This document shows positions 26,726 to 35,344 of a stretch of DNA of 64,000 nucleotides, piece after piece. The notes below the pieces were generated by a model. That model did no database searches. It was not told where the DNA came from and saw nothing but the letters and a program-made list of their open reading frames with translations. The stretch's first letter is position 1, and the number at the start of each line of letters is the position of its first letter. This DNA is from Tolypothrix sp. PCC 7712 (lineage in GTDB: Bacteria > Cyanobacteriota > Cyanobacteriia > Cyanobacteriales > Nostocaceae). A program made the position numbers and the translations under genes. The stretch lies in assembly GCF_025860405.1 (NCBI RefSeq), contig NZ_CP063785.1, positions 496,001 to 560,000 on the forward strand, read 5' to 3'.

Positions 26726-28300
26726 TTAATTACCGCTACCTAGAATAAACAAACTGAGTAGAGTGCCACTATTCCAAAGACTGTGGAGCAGCATCGGTGC
26801 GAGGAGGTTACGCGATCGCGTGTAGACTACACCTAAGACGATCCCCAAAGCTGTGAGGGGGAGAATTTCCGATAAGCTGAGGTGAGCAGCCGCAAATAGT
26901 AAGCTACTTAACAGAATTGATCCCCACACAGGAAGGTAACGAGTCAGGGAAGGTAACAAGAAACCTCGGAAAAGAATTTCTTCAAAAACAGGAGCTGCGA
27001 TCGCAGCTGTGATAAAAAATATTCCTAGTGCGACAGTATCTTGACTTTCTAATGCCAGTTGTAACAAGGGATTACTACCGCCTTGTCCTTGCCATAGCTG
27101 TTGATTAATCAAAGACACGACTACTACTATTGGTAAAGCGGCGCAATAGCCACCTAATCCCCATAAAAACCATTTACTGCGGAGATTGAAGCGAAACCAG
27201 TATTCTGGTAGTGGGAAAAAGCGCTTAATCGATAAATATAGTACTGCTAGCGCCCCTGATGCGACGATAATATAACGCAGCAAAACCGAGAAAGCCTGAA
27301 AGCGCACATCACCACCACTCAAGGAGAAGGGGAGCAGGGATAATATTAAAGGTACAAAAACTTGCCCCATCAAGAAAAAGCCGATAACAAAAACTTGGAG
27401 AATCGTTTCACCACCCCAAGGAGTTGACCAAGCTACATCAGCATTTTGAGCTAATAAAGCGGCTTTTCCCTTCACCAAATATTGCACTAAGACTGCAATT
27501 AGCAGTACTATCCCAATGACAGCTGCCAAGGTGGGGATGATCCCAATTACCGCTAACTTCACGACAGCTTGAGCAGCAGTTTCTTGTTGTGCTGCTTTTA
27601 CTGTCGCCAGTGCATCGGGACGTTGCTGAAGTTGGTATAGTTGCACTAAGGCTGTAGCACGAAACCAACCATCTAAATTCTTTTGAATCAACTGTTGAGC
27701 ATTGGGGAGCAGACGGGGAGGATTACTCCATAACCCTGTTAATACAGCAGAGGTTTCGGGAAATTCTGGACTAATATCTGAGCGTTGCTGGACATCATCC
27801 CAAGTCTTAATTGCTGTCTCAGTCTTTCCCTGCTGTGCTTGTAAAATTCCCAAACGTAAATCTAATTCCGCCGATAATTTTTGCAGTTGCTTGAGAGACT
27901 GCTGCAACTGTTGCTCTTGTGGATTAGCCGGATTTTCTCCGGGACGAGTTTCTGGTAAAGGTTTAGACGGTGCGGGAGTGTTAACTGCAGGAGAACGCAA
28001 TTTTTCCAGTTGAGTTTTAGCTTTCTCCAAATTGGTTTGTACCGATTTCCGCGCATCTTGATATTGCTTGGCAGCATTTTCCAGAGGTTCCTCACCCAGT
28101 ATGGTTTCGCGAACCACTTGTAAATTTTCTTTGCTGCTCTCTTCTGGTTGCCAAGCTTGTGCTTGTAGCGCCAAATTTGTTTGGTACAACTCCAAGCGGC
28201 TTTGAAACTGAGGTTCCTGCCAACTGCCAAATAAAGACAAGCCAGACAACGCCAAGGAAATCAGCGTTAATCCAATTAAACCCAACCGTTTGATAGTCAT
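26726..28300 (-). CDS. CPBP family intramembrane metalloprotease (CAAX/ABI family)
   Basis: 524 residues. The C-terminal ABI/CPBP domain has the metal-binding motif EEILFRGFLLP, then FAAAHLS and a last His-containing helix MLLHSLWNSGT. The N-terminus is a signal-anchor (LIGLTLISLALSGLSLFGSW), followed by a Gln-rich soluble coiled-coil region of about 200 residues, then six to seven transmembrane segments. This fused layout is usual in cyanobacterial members. Substrates are unknown; eukaryotic relatives cleave prenylated proteins. Confidence 0.92.
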   Translation of the reverse strand: MTIKRLGLIGLTLISLALSGLSLFGSWQEPQFQSRLELYQTNLALQAQAWQPEESSKENLQVVRETILGEEPLENAAKQYQDARKSVQTNLEKAKTQLEKLRSPAVNTPAPSKPLPETRPGENPANPQEQQLQQSLKQLQKLSAELDLRLGILQAQQGKTETAIKTWDDVQQRSDISPEFPETSAVLTGLWSNPPRLLPNAQQLIQKNLDGWFRATALVQLYQLQQRPDALATVKAAQQETAAQAVVKLAVIGIIPTLAAVIGIVLLIAVLVQYLVKGKAALLAQNADVAWSTPWGGETILQVFVIGFFLMGQVFVPLILSLLPFSLSGGDVRFQAFSVLLRYIIVASGALAVLYLSIKRFFPLPEYWFRFNLRSKWFLWGLGGYCAALPIVVVVSLINQQLWQGQGGSNPLLQLALESQDTVALGIFFITAAIAAPVFEEILFRGFLLPSLTRYLPVWGSILLSSLLFAAAHLSLSEILPLTALGIVLGVVYTRSRNLLAPMLLHSLWNSGTLLSLFILGSGN

Positions 28301-28357
28301 TATCTCCCCTTGACTAACCTTTTTAAAGCGCGTGCCCCTTGGAATTATCGCAAGAAA

Positions 28358-28490
28358 AAGGGGGAATGGGGAATGGGGAATGGGGAATGGGGATTGGGGA
28401 ATGGGGAATGGGGATTGGGGAATGGGGAATGGGGAATGGGGAATGGGGAATGGGAAATGGGGAATGGGGAATGGGGAATGGGGAATTGTT
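28358..28490. repeat. ATGGGGA heptamer array
   Basis: About 18 consecutive 7-bp units, with GGGGATT variants interspersed, just upstream of the CPBP protease gene. Confidence 0.92.
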
Positions 28491-28536
28491 TTTTTTCTGA
28501 GCAGTAGGGGTATTGGCGGCGTAAAACCTACTATTA

Positions 28537-28659
28537 GGGACTTCCAAATAAAAAAATATCCCAGTATTTATTGTGGGGTGGACATCTTGTCCGCCCAGTT
28601 TATGTGGCGGGCAAGATGCCCGCCCCACAAGATGGAATAATTTATTTCTTGGAAGTCCC
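28537..28659 (+). mobile_element. 123-bp MITE, family B, copy 2
   Basis: Ends GGGACTTCCAAATAAAAA and (reverse) GGGACTTCCAAGAAATAA. Flanked by TTA at 28534-28536 and 28660-28662. The central arms TGGACATCTTGTCCGCCC and GGCGGGCAAGATG form long hairpins. No coding capacity. Confidence 0.93.
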
Positions 28660-28742
28660 TTAAGTGACACTAAGTCATTTAATTCCTTTTCCCCTTTACC
28701 TTTGACCCCTGGTGTTAGTAGCAGATGAACAGCAAAAAATAG

Positions 28743-28870
28743 CAGGACTTACGCAAGCAAAATTTGTCATTGCGACCGGAACGAAGTGTAGGGAAGCAAT
28801 CCCAGAATCTCAGGCAATTACGTCGCTGCGCTCGTAATGACGTAATTCCGTGACTTTTGCGTAAGTCCTA
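28743..28870 (+). mobile_element. 128-bp MITE, family A, copy 3
   Basis: Nearly identical to the copy at 21181-21308. Flanked by AATAG at 28738-28742 and 28871-28875. It lies 45 bp upstream of the NACHT operon and could carry promoter or RNA-hairpin activity, though that is not shown. Confidence 0.93.
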
Positions 28871-28915
28871 AATAGATTAAATTAATTTTTATATATAGTT
28901 ATTATTACTGAGTAT

Positions 28916-29356
28916 ATGGAACCTGTGACGCTGACGGCTGTGGTAACTGCGATCGCGACTATACTTTTGACTAAACCACTAGAGAAAGTAGGCGAAAACA
29001 TTGGTGATGTGGTTTGGACGCAAAGTGGCAAGTTAATTGAAAAGCTCCGCACTAAGCATAAATTGCCATTGCTGACTGCGGCTGTAGAAGCCAAAGAACC
29101 CCAACGATTAGATTATGGTCAAGCAGTGCTGGAACTGCAAGCAGCAGCAGCACAAGACCCGGAAATTGCTCAAGCAGTTGTGGATGTCGAAACAGCCGCT
29201 AAAAATAGTCAGTCTGAGACGGGCAAAGAAATTCAAAAACTAGTAGAACAAATCAACTCACACCCGTCAGTTGTTAACAATGCAAAGTTAGCGGATGAGA
29301 TTAAGAATGTCTTCCAAGGAAATCAATTTAACGCCCCTGTCACGTTTAACAACTGA
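28916..29356 (+). CDS. small membrane-anchored protein upstream of NACHT NTPase
   Basis: 146 residues. A hydrophobic N-terminal segment (PVTLTAVVTAIATILLTKPL) is followed by an amphipathic region, VGENIGDVVWTQSGKLIEKL, and an Ala/Gln-rich helical body ending in NQFNAPVTFNN. I recall similar small genes upstream of NACHT-type STAND NTPases in cyanobacteria. It may be a membrane-targeting partner or effector. The next gene starts 72 bp later, so the two likely form an operon. No catalytic motif is visible. Confidence 0.72.
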   Translation: MEPVTLTAVVTAIATILLTKPLEKVGENIGDVVWTQSGKLIEKLRTKHKLPLLTAAVEAKEPQRLDYGQAVLELQAAAAQDPEIAQAVVDVETAAKNSQSETGKEIQKLVEQINSHPSVVNNAKLADEIKNVFQGNQFNAPVTFNN

Positions 29357-29428
29357 CTAAAGTCGTCCGATAGGGAGGATGGGACAAAGTTAACTCCCGA
29401 TGACTGGCGTGAAATCTGTCGTGAAATA

Positions 29429-32400
29429 TTGGCAGAACGGCGCAAGCTGACTACAAATCCTCTGTCATCAACTGAAGGGGTCGCCCTGCAAGTTGATGAT
29501 GTTTACGTACCACTAGGATTAGTTGAGCGCAAAAAACCATCTAAACGTCAGGGTGATGTTTCTCCAGAACAGGGTTCAGAACTTTACAAGGAGACAGAAA
29601 TCACCAAAACATTTGAGCATGATGCTTTTCTGGAAGAAGTTTTAAAACACAAGAACACACCTAAAAGTAAAGGTAAGCGAATTGCAGTTATTGGTGAACC
29701 AGGAGCAGGAAAGACAACACTATTACAGCAGATTGCTGATTGGGTATCGCGTGAGATTCACCAGTCGATTGTCATTTGGGTATCTTTAGCAGATTTGCGA
29801 GGAAAGGAATTAAAAACTTATCTGTTTGAGACTTGGTTGACTCAAGTGTCTGAGAAAATAGGGAAAGCTGAAGCCACTAAGCAACTAAAGGATGATTTTG
29901 TTGCTCTGTTTAATCGAAATAATGTGTGGCTGCTGCTAGATGGGTTAGATGAAATGTCCACATCTTCAGGTAATCCTCTCACAGAAATTGCACGACAATT
30001 CCGTGAAGCAGGGTTAATTTCTCAAGCGCGAATTGTGCTAACCTGTCGGGTTAATCTGTGGGATGGCAGCATTAATGCACTTGATGATTTTGATACCTAT
30101 CGCACTTTAGATTTTTCTTATCCAGAACAGGTAGAGAGATTTATTCATAAATGGTTCAGTGCTATTCCGGAAAAGGGAAATCAGTTATGCAGTGATTTGC
30201 AAGAACCGGGTAAAGAACGGATTCAGGATTTAGTCAAAAATCCTCTGCGGTTGACCCTGCTGTGTTTGAATTGGCAATCGGGAGATGGCAAATTACCAGA
30301 TACTCAAGCGGGACTCTATCAGCAATTTGTTGATGACTTTTACAAGTGGAAGAAAGACGAATTTGCTACAACATCTGGCCAGCGTCAGAAACTCAATATC
30401 AAATTAGGGGAATTGGCTAAAGCCGCAATAGACAAAGAAGCAACGCGGTTTCGCTTGCGGCAAGATTTTGTTAATCAATTCTTAGGGGATGTTGATGATG
30501 AAAATTCGTTGCTGAAATTGGCACTAAATCGCGGCTGGCTGAACAGTATAGGGATAGATGAACAGAGAAAACCTGTTTACGCTTTCTTTCATGCCTCATT
30601 TCAAGAATACTTTGCTGCTAAAGCAATTGATGATTGGCATTTCTTTCTTAATCACGTTCCCAAAAATCCTAGTCAAGGAACTTATCGCATCTTTGAACTC
30701 CAATGGAAGCAAACAATATTACTTTGGTTAGGGCGAGAAGAAGAAAAGCTCAAACAGCAAAAGCAAGAGTTGATCGATGCTTTAGTGAACTTTAAAGACG
30801 GATGTGGTAAGTGGAATAGAAAAAGATTTTATGAATATCAGGCTTACTTTTTAGCTGCCGCAGGTATTGCAGAGTTTAGAGCTTATTCTAGATCACCTGA
30901 AATAGTAGAACAAATTGTCAACTGGGCAACTGGTTATTTAAAAATTGTTTTTTTTAATAAAAAAATATATTTACCATTTCACTATCCTATTGCCGAGGAA
31001 GCCAATTTAGCACTACAACAGACAGACCGGACAGAAGCAATCGCAGCCTTGGTACGAATGCTGCAATCAAATAATCTGGATGACGATACCCGTTGGCTGA
31101 ATCTGGATGACTTCACCCGTAGGGAAGCAGCATCAAGCTTAGGGGAAATCGGCACTGGCAATGAAATTGCGATCGCAGCCTTGGTACAACTGCTGCAATC
31201 AAATCATCTGAATAACAGCACCCGTAAGCAGGCAGTATCAAGCGTAGAGAAAATCGGCACTGGCAATGAAATTGCGATCGCAGCTTTGGTGCAACTGCTG
31301 CAATCAACTAATCTAGATGACGATACCCGTAGGGAAGCAGCATTAAGCGTAGAGAAAATCGGCACTGGCAATAAAATTGCGATCGCAGCCTTGATGCAAC
31401 TGCTGAAATCAACTAATTTGGATGACGATACCCGTTGGCGAGCAGCATCAAGCTTAGAGAAAATCGGCACTGGCAATGAAATTGCGATCACCGCCTTGGT
31501 GCAACTGCTGCAATCAACTAATTTGGATGACTTCACCCGTTGGCGAGCAGCATCAAGCTTAGGGAAAATCGACCCAGGCAATGAAATTGCGATCCTAGCC
31601 TTGGTGCAACTGCTGCAATCAACTAATCTGGGTGACGATACCCGTTGGCGAGCAGCATCAAGCTTAGAGAAAATCGGCACTGGCAATGAAATTGCGATCC
31701 TAGCCTTGGTGCAACTGCTGCAATCAACTAATCTGGATGACTTCACCCGTAGGGAAGCAGCATCAAGCTTAGGGAAAATCGGCACTGGCAATGAAATTGC
31801 GATCCTAGCCTTGGTGCAACTGCTGCAATCAACTAATCTGGATGACTTCACCCGTAGGGAAGCAGCATCAAGCTTAGGAGAAATCGACCCAGGCAATGAA
31901 ATTGCGATCCTAGCCTTGGTGCAACTGCTGCAATCAACTAATCTGGATGACTTCACCCGTTGGCGAGCAGCATCAAGCTTAGGGAAAATCGGCACTGGCA
32001 ATGAAATTGCGATCCTAGCCTTGGTGCAACTGCTGCAATCAACTAATCTGGGTGACGATACCCGTAGGGAAGCAGCATCAAGCTTAGGGAAAATCGGCAC
32101 TGGCAATGAAATTGCGATCCTAGCCTTGGTGCAACTGCTGCAATCAACTAATCTGGATGACTTCACCCGTAGGGAAGCAGCATCAAGCTTAGGAGAAATC
32201 GGCACTGGCAATGAAATTGCGATCCTAGCCTTGGTGCAACTGCTGCAATCAACTAATCTGGGTGACGATACCCGTTGGCGAGCAGCATCAAGCTTAGAGA
32301 AAATCGGCACTGGCAATGAAATTGCGATCCTAGCCTTGGTGCAACTGCTGCAATCAACTAATCTGGATGACTTCACCCGTAGGGAAGCAGCATCAAGCTT

Positions 32401-33232
32401 AGGAGAAATCGGCACTGGCAATGAAATTGCGATCCTAGCCTTGGTGCAACTGCTGCAATCAACTAATCTGGGTGACGATACCCGTTGGCGAGCAGCATCA
32501 AGCTTAGAGAAAATCGGCACTGGCAATGAAATTGCGATCACCGCCTTGGTGCAACTGCTGCAATCAACTAATTTGGATGACGATACCCGTTGGCGAGCAG
32601 CATCAAGCTTAGAGAAAATCGACCCAGGCAATGAAATTGCGATCCTAGCCTTGGTGCAACTGCTGCAATCAACTAATCTGGGTGACGATACCCGTTGGCG
32701 AGCAGCATCAAGCTTAGAGAAAATCGGCACTGGCAATGAAATTGCGATTGCCGCTTTGGTGCAACTGCTATTAACTAATCTATATGACTACACCAGTTGG
32801 CTGGCAGCATATAGCTTAGGGAGAATCGGCACAGGCAATAAATTTGCGATCGCTGCTTTGGTGCAATTGCTGCTATCAAATCATCTGCATGACTACATCC
32901 GTCAGGTGGCAGCAATTAGCTTAGGGGAAATCGACCCAGGCAATGAAATTGCGATCGCCGCTTTGGTGCAACTGCTGCAATCAACTACTGTGGATGACGA
33001 CATCCGTTTGCAGGCAGCAAATAGCTTAGGGGAAATTATAAATAATCAGCATCGCGTTGATGTAGTCAAAGCTTTAAGTGGTTATTGGCAATTAAATGAT
33101 CAATACTACGATTTAGCCTGGAAATGCGCCCAGAATATGCCTTACCCCGACTTCTATCAAGCTTGGCATCAGCATAATTTTGTTACTCGTGCGCTGCAAA
33201 CCTTAAAGAAAATCCTCTTAACAAGAATTTAA
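29429..33232 (+). CDS. NACHT-domain STAND NTPase with C-terminal HEAT-like repeats
   Basis: 1267 residues from a TTG. The NACHT ATPase core has Walker A GEPGAGKTTLLQ (residues 89-100) and Walker B VWLLLDGLDEM (166-176), followed by the NACHT-associated helical region to about residue 530. Then come 19 consecutive 35-residue HEAT-like repeats (nt about 31030-33035). Proteins of this architecture act as signal sensors in bacterial immunity or cell death: the repeats recognise a ligand, and ATP drives oligomerisation. The frame stays open for about 24 codons before the TTG with protein-like sequence (TPDDWREICREI) but has no ATG, GTG or TTG there, so the true start is unclear. Confidence 0.92.
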   Translation: MAERRKLTTNPLSSTEGVALQVDDVYVPLGLVERKKPSKRQGDVSPEQGSELYKETEITKTFEHDAFLEEVLKHKNTPKSKGKRIAVIGEPGAGKTTLLQQIADWVSREIHQSIVIWVSLADLRGKELKTYLFETWLTQVSEKIGKAEATKQLKDDFVALFNRNNVWLLLDGLDEMSTSSGNPLTEIARQFREAGLISQARIVLTCRVNLWDGSINALDDFDTYRTLDFSYPEQVERFIHKWFSAIPEKGNQLCSDLQEPGKERIQDLVKNPLRLTLLCLNWQSGDGKLPDTQAGLYQQFVDDFYKWKKDEFATTSGQRQKLNIKLGELAKAAIDKEATRFRLRQDFVNQFLGDVDDENSLLKLALNRGWLNSIGIDEQRKPVYAFFHASFQEYFAAKAIDDWHFFLNHVPKNPSQGTYRIFELQWKQTILLWLGREEEKLKQQKQELIDALVNFKDGCGKWNRKRFYEYQAYFLAAAGIAEFRAYSRSPEIVEQIVNWATGYLKIVFFNKKIYLPFHYPIAEEANLALQQTDRTEAIAALVRMLQSNNLDDDTRWLNLDDFTRREAASSLGEIGTGNEIAIAALVQLLQSNHLNNSTRKQAVSSVEKIGTGNEIAIAALVQLLQSTNLDDDTRREAALSVEKIGTGNKIAIAALMQLLKSTNLDDDTRWRAASSLEKIGTGNEIAITALVQLLQSTNLDDFTRWRAASSLGKIDPGNEIAILALVQLLQSTNLGDDTRWRAASSLEKIGTGNEIAILALVQLLQSTNLDDFTRREAASSLGKIGTGNEIAILALVQLLQSTNLDDFTRREAASSLGEIDPGNEIAILALVQLLQSTNLDDFTRWRAASSLGKIGTGNEIAILALVQLLQSTNLGDDTRREAASSLGKIGTGNEIAILALVQLLQSTNLDDFTRREAASSLGEIGTGNEIAILALVQLLQSTNLGDDTRWRAASSLEKIGTGNEIAILALVQLLQSTNLDDFTRREAASSLGEIGTGNEIAILALVQLLQSTNLGDDTRWRAASSLEKIGTGNEIAITALVQLLQSTNLDDDTRWRAASSLEKIDPGNEIAILALVQLLQSTNLGDDTRWRAASSLEKIGTGNEIAIAALVQLLLTNLYDYTSWLAAYSLGRIGTGNKFAIAALVQLLLSNHLHDYIRQVAAISLGEIDPGNEIAIAALVQLLQSTTVDDDIRLQAANSLGEIINNQHRVDVVKALSGYWQLNDQYYDLAWKCAQNMPYPDFYQAWHQHNFVTRALQTLKKILLTRI
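31030..33035 (+). repeat. 105-bp tandem repeats encoding HEAT-like units
   Basis: Nineteen units with a 105-bp period. The central dozen are nearly identical at DNA level and differ only in a few block variants (DDF/GDD/DDD, RWRAASSLEK/RREAASSLGK, GTGN/DPGN, ILAL/ITAL/IAAL). First and last units are more diverged, as expected after recent internal amplification. Confidence 0.95.
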
Positions 33233-33298
33233 GTACTTTTACCGCAGCCACGTTACAAATGTCGTGCGTTAAGTAACAACAACTTGCCTATTCTTTAC

Positions 33299-33466
33299 GA
33301 ATGTCGTGATGTTGGTGACGAACATCGTGATGTTGGTGACGAACATCGTAAGGTTGGTGACGAACATCGTGATGTTGGTGATGAACATCGTGATGTTGGT
33401 GATGAATGTCGTGAGGTTGGTGACGAACATCGTGATGTTGGTGACGAACATCGTCATGTTGGTGAC
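33299..33466. repeat. 21-bp minisatellite, 8 units
   Basis: Eight exact 21-bp units of the form GAACATCGTGATGTTGGTGAC with few variants. Each contains the self-complementary arms GATGTT and GAACATC, so tandem small hairpins are possible. All frames stay open. An 80-codon frame on the plus strand (from 33284) would give a heptapeptide repeat DVGDEHR, but no ribosome binding site supports translation. Confidence 0.9.
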
Positions 33467-33655
33467 GAATGCTTATGTTGTGGTCACCACAGCTTAAGCA
33501 AAACTTATCAATCAACGCTATTCTAGTTTTGCTTGTGCGTCAACTTAGAGAGTCAAGCCTTTCGTGAGAAAAACGGATTCATAATACAAAGGCGATCGCT
33601 TCCTAAAATCCAAGGTTAGGAAATGCTAATCAATCAAATTTGCACTACTACTTAT

Positions 33656-33991
33656 CTAAGAAATCGCAAATTCTGTGTGTTTTCGCTGTTCCAGGGGTCG
33701 AAAAGCCAGAACAATCTGCTTTTTGGGAATTCCCTCGGCTACTAAGTCATTCGCGATACCTTCTTCTGTCCCATCGTGTTGAATCCAAAGTTTATGATCA
33801 ATCACATCAATGTGCAGCAAAGTGCCATAGATGCGATAACCGTCTTGCCAGCCTGTTTCAACTAACAGATAGCGATCGCGTTCTCTATCTAACACTAACT
33901 CAACTTTTACCCCATCATCACTCTGGAGAAAGTCGGCATAGTCTTGGAATACTTTTTCAATTGTCTGACGATATTGGGTTAGTGAATCCAT
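33656..33991 (-). CDS. xisI: XisI, fdxN element excision controlling factor-like
   Basis: 111 residues. The sequence from YRQTIEKVFQDYADFLQSDD through ETGWQDGYRIYGTLLHIDVI and WIQHDGTEEGIANDLVAEGI is XisI-like. In Anabaena PCC 7120 XisI and XisH are needed, with the recombinase XisF, for excision of the fdxN element in heterocysts. Here it overlaps the end of xisH by 13 bp. No recombinase lies nearby, as is common for the many xisHI pairs in cyanobacteria, so a more general role is likely. Confidence 0.93.
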   Translation of the reverse strand: MDSLTQYRQTIEKVFQDYADFLQSDDGVKVELVLDRERDRYLLVETGWQDGYRIYGTLLHIDVIDHKLWIQHDGTEEGIANDLVAEGIPKKQIVLAFRPLEQRKHTEFAIS

Positions 33992-34398
33992 CGGCTAATT
34001 GCCTCCTGACTCGGATCAAAGGTTACTAAACGAATGATGCCATCTTCAATCAAGGTTTGTCCGGCTTCTTCTTCAAAGACAGTCTTGCAAGTTGCTTCAG
34101 TAACAGCAAGATACAGGATATGCTCTGGATAGTACCGCTTCAATAATTGCGCGTACAAAACAAATTGACCTAACGCCTCTTCAAGATCCTTCATATCCGA
34201 AGGACGGGTAAAGCTTTTAACTTCGACAGCAATCTTTTCGGTGCCACGTTCAGCTGCCAGCAATCGTTCTGCCCCCAAATCGACAAATAGGTTTTTACCT
34301 CGCGCCAGACGAATTCGTAGGGGATCATGAGTGATGATCCAGCCATCTTTAATCAGGGCATTTTTAACGTTATCGTGATACAGGTCTCTGGCAGGCAT
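33979..34398 (-). CDS. xisH: XisH, fdxN element excision controlling factor-like
   Basis: 139 residues. It opens MPARDLYHDNVKNALIKDGW and has the nuclease-fold-like motif ERGTEKIAVEVKSF (an E-x-K pair as in restriction-endonuclease-like folds), then DLEEALGQFVLYAQLL. It is the usual upstream partner of XisI, with overlapping stop and start. Catalytic activity has not been shown to my knowledge; the nuclease-fold reading is inference. Confidence 0.93.
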   Translation of the reverse strand: MPARDLYHDNVKNALIKDGWIITHDPLRIRLARGKNLFVDLGAERLLAAERGTEKIAVEVKSFTRPSDMKDLEEALGQFVLYAQLLKRYYPEHILYLAVTEATCKTVFEEEAGQTLIEDGIIRLVTFDPSQEAISRWIH

Positions 34399-34600
34399 AT
34401 TTTTTTGATTGTATCGTGCCTGTTATCAAGATTATATGAGCAGGCGATCGCACTTCGTTGAGAAGCTATCATTACTCACATCTGTGAGGCTTTCGTAACT
34501 CGTAATTAATAATTTGTAATTACGAATTACCATTAAACCTTTATTTCCATACAGTTTGGATAGCCAATACTGAAACAATGGAAGTATACACAAAAGTAAA

Positions 34601-35341
34601 ATGCCGACAATGAGTGAACTTCCCAAGAGTCTTGAAGAAGCGATCGCCCAATCTCGCATAGCTACCCAAGCAGCTTTAGCTGATGGTTGTACTCGCTTAC
34701 AAGTTGAGTATTTGTTTCCCGAACTTAAAATGATGCTGGTGGCGGCAGACTTTTTACCAATGTTTGCCGAATATGGTTCTGGCTTGAAGATTTTCTTTGC
34801 TGATGCTGGTGCTGCTGCCCTTGCTCGTCGTGAATGGGCAGATACGCCATATAAAATTGAGGATATTGGTACAGGTAGGGCAACTCCTGTCGGATCAAAA
34901 GTGAAGCCAGAGGATGAAATTTTTCTCTTTATTACCCCAACATCTGTGGAAGTCCCGCAGATGGAAAAACTTTGTCAAGAAATAGGCGATCGCCCCATAG
35001 TTCTTTTAAATCCCCGCCTCGAAGATTTTGGGATTGTCGGTATTGGTTATGCAGGAAGACAAACCCGTCAACGTTTTATTAGCACCATAGAATCTTCCTA
35101 CTACCTCCGCCCTGTAGACGACGAAACAGCCGTTTTCCGGTGCTACCCTGGGTTATGGGAAGTTTGGGTAGAAAAAGACGGCGATTATCAAAAAATCACA
35201 GAATTACCCAACAGACCTTCAGGTGATGAGTTAGATCTCATTCTAATGAAACAATCCCAAACAGCAACAGACGGTACACCTGCCAAAAAACCAAGTGTGT
35301 TTAAGAGTTTGCAACGATTCATCAAAGCGTTGAGTAGTTAG
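34601..35341 (+). CDS. DUF1995 family protein
   Basis: 246 residues, soluble. The family run is ELPKSLEEAIAQSRIATQAA, then LQVEYLFPELK, and later PIVLLNPRLEDFGIVGIGYA and YLRPVDDETAVFRCYPGLWEVW. DUF1995 occurs in cyanobacteria and in plastids, where a member (LPA3) is linked to photosystem II assembly. Function here is inferred only at that level. Start could also be the second Met (MSELPKS). It is divergent from xisH. Confidence 0.85.
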   Translation: MPTMSELPKSLEEAIAQSRIATQAALADGCTRLQVEYLFPELKMMLVAADFLPMFAEYGSGLKIFFADAGAAALARREWADTPYKIEDIGTGRATPVGSKVKPEDEIFLFITPTSVEVPQMEKLCQEIGDRPIVLLNPRLEDFGIVGIGYAGRQTRQRFISTIESSYYLRPVDDETAVFRCYPGLWEVWVEKDGDYQKITELPNRPSGDELDLILMKQSQTATDGTPAKKPSVFKSLQRFIKALSS

Positions 35342-35344
35342 AAG

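Noticed and set aside
31204..32736. 510-codon open frame on the minus strand
   Set aside because: It is the antisense shadow of the HEAT-repeat array; the 105-bp period keeps it open. The NACHT frame on the plus strand has all the protein-like signal.
33284..33526. 80-codon frame of heptapeptide repeats as a gene
   Set aside because: The 21-bp period opens several frames on both strands equally; no start signal supports one of them.
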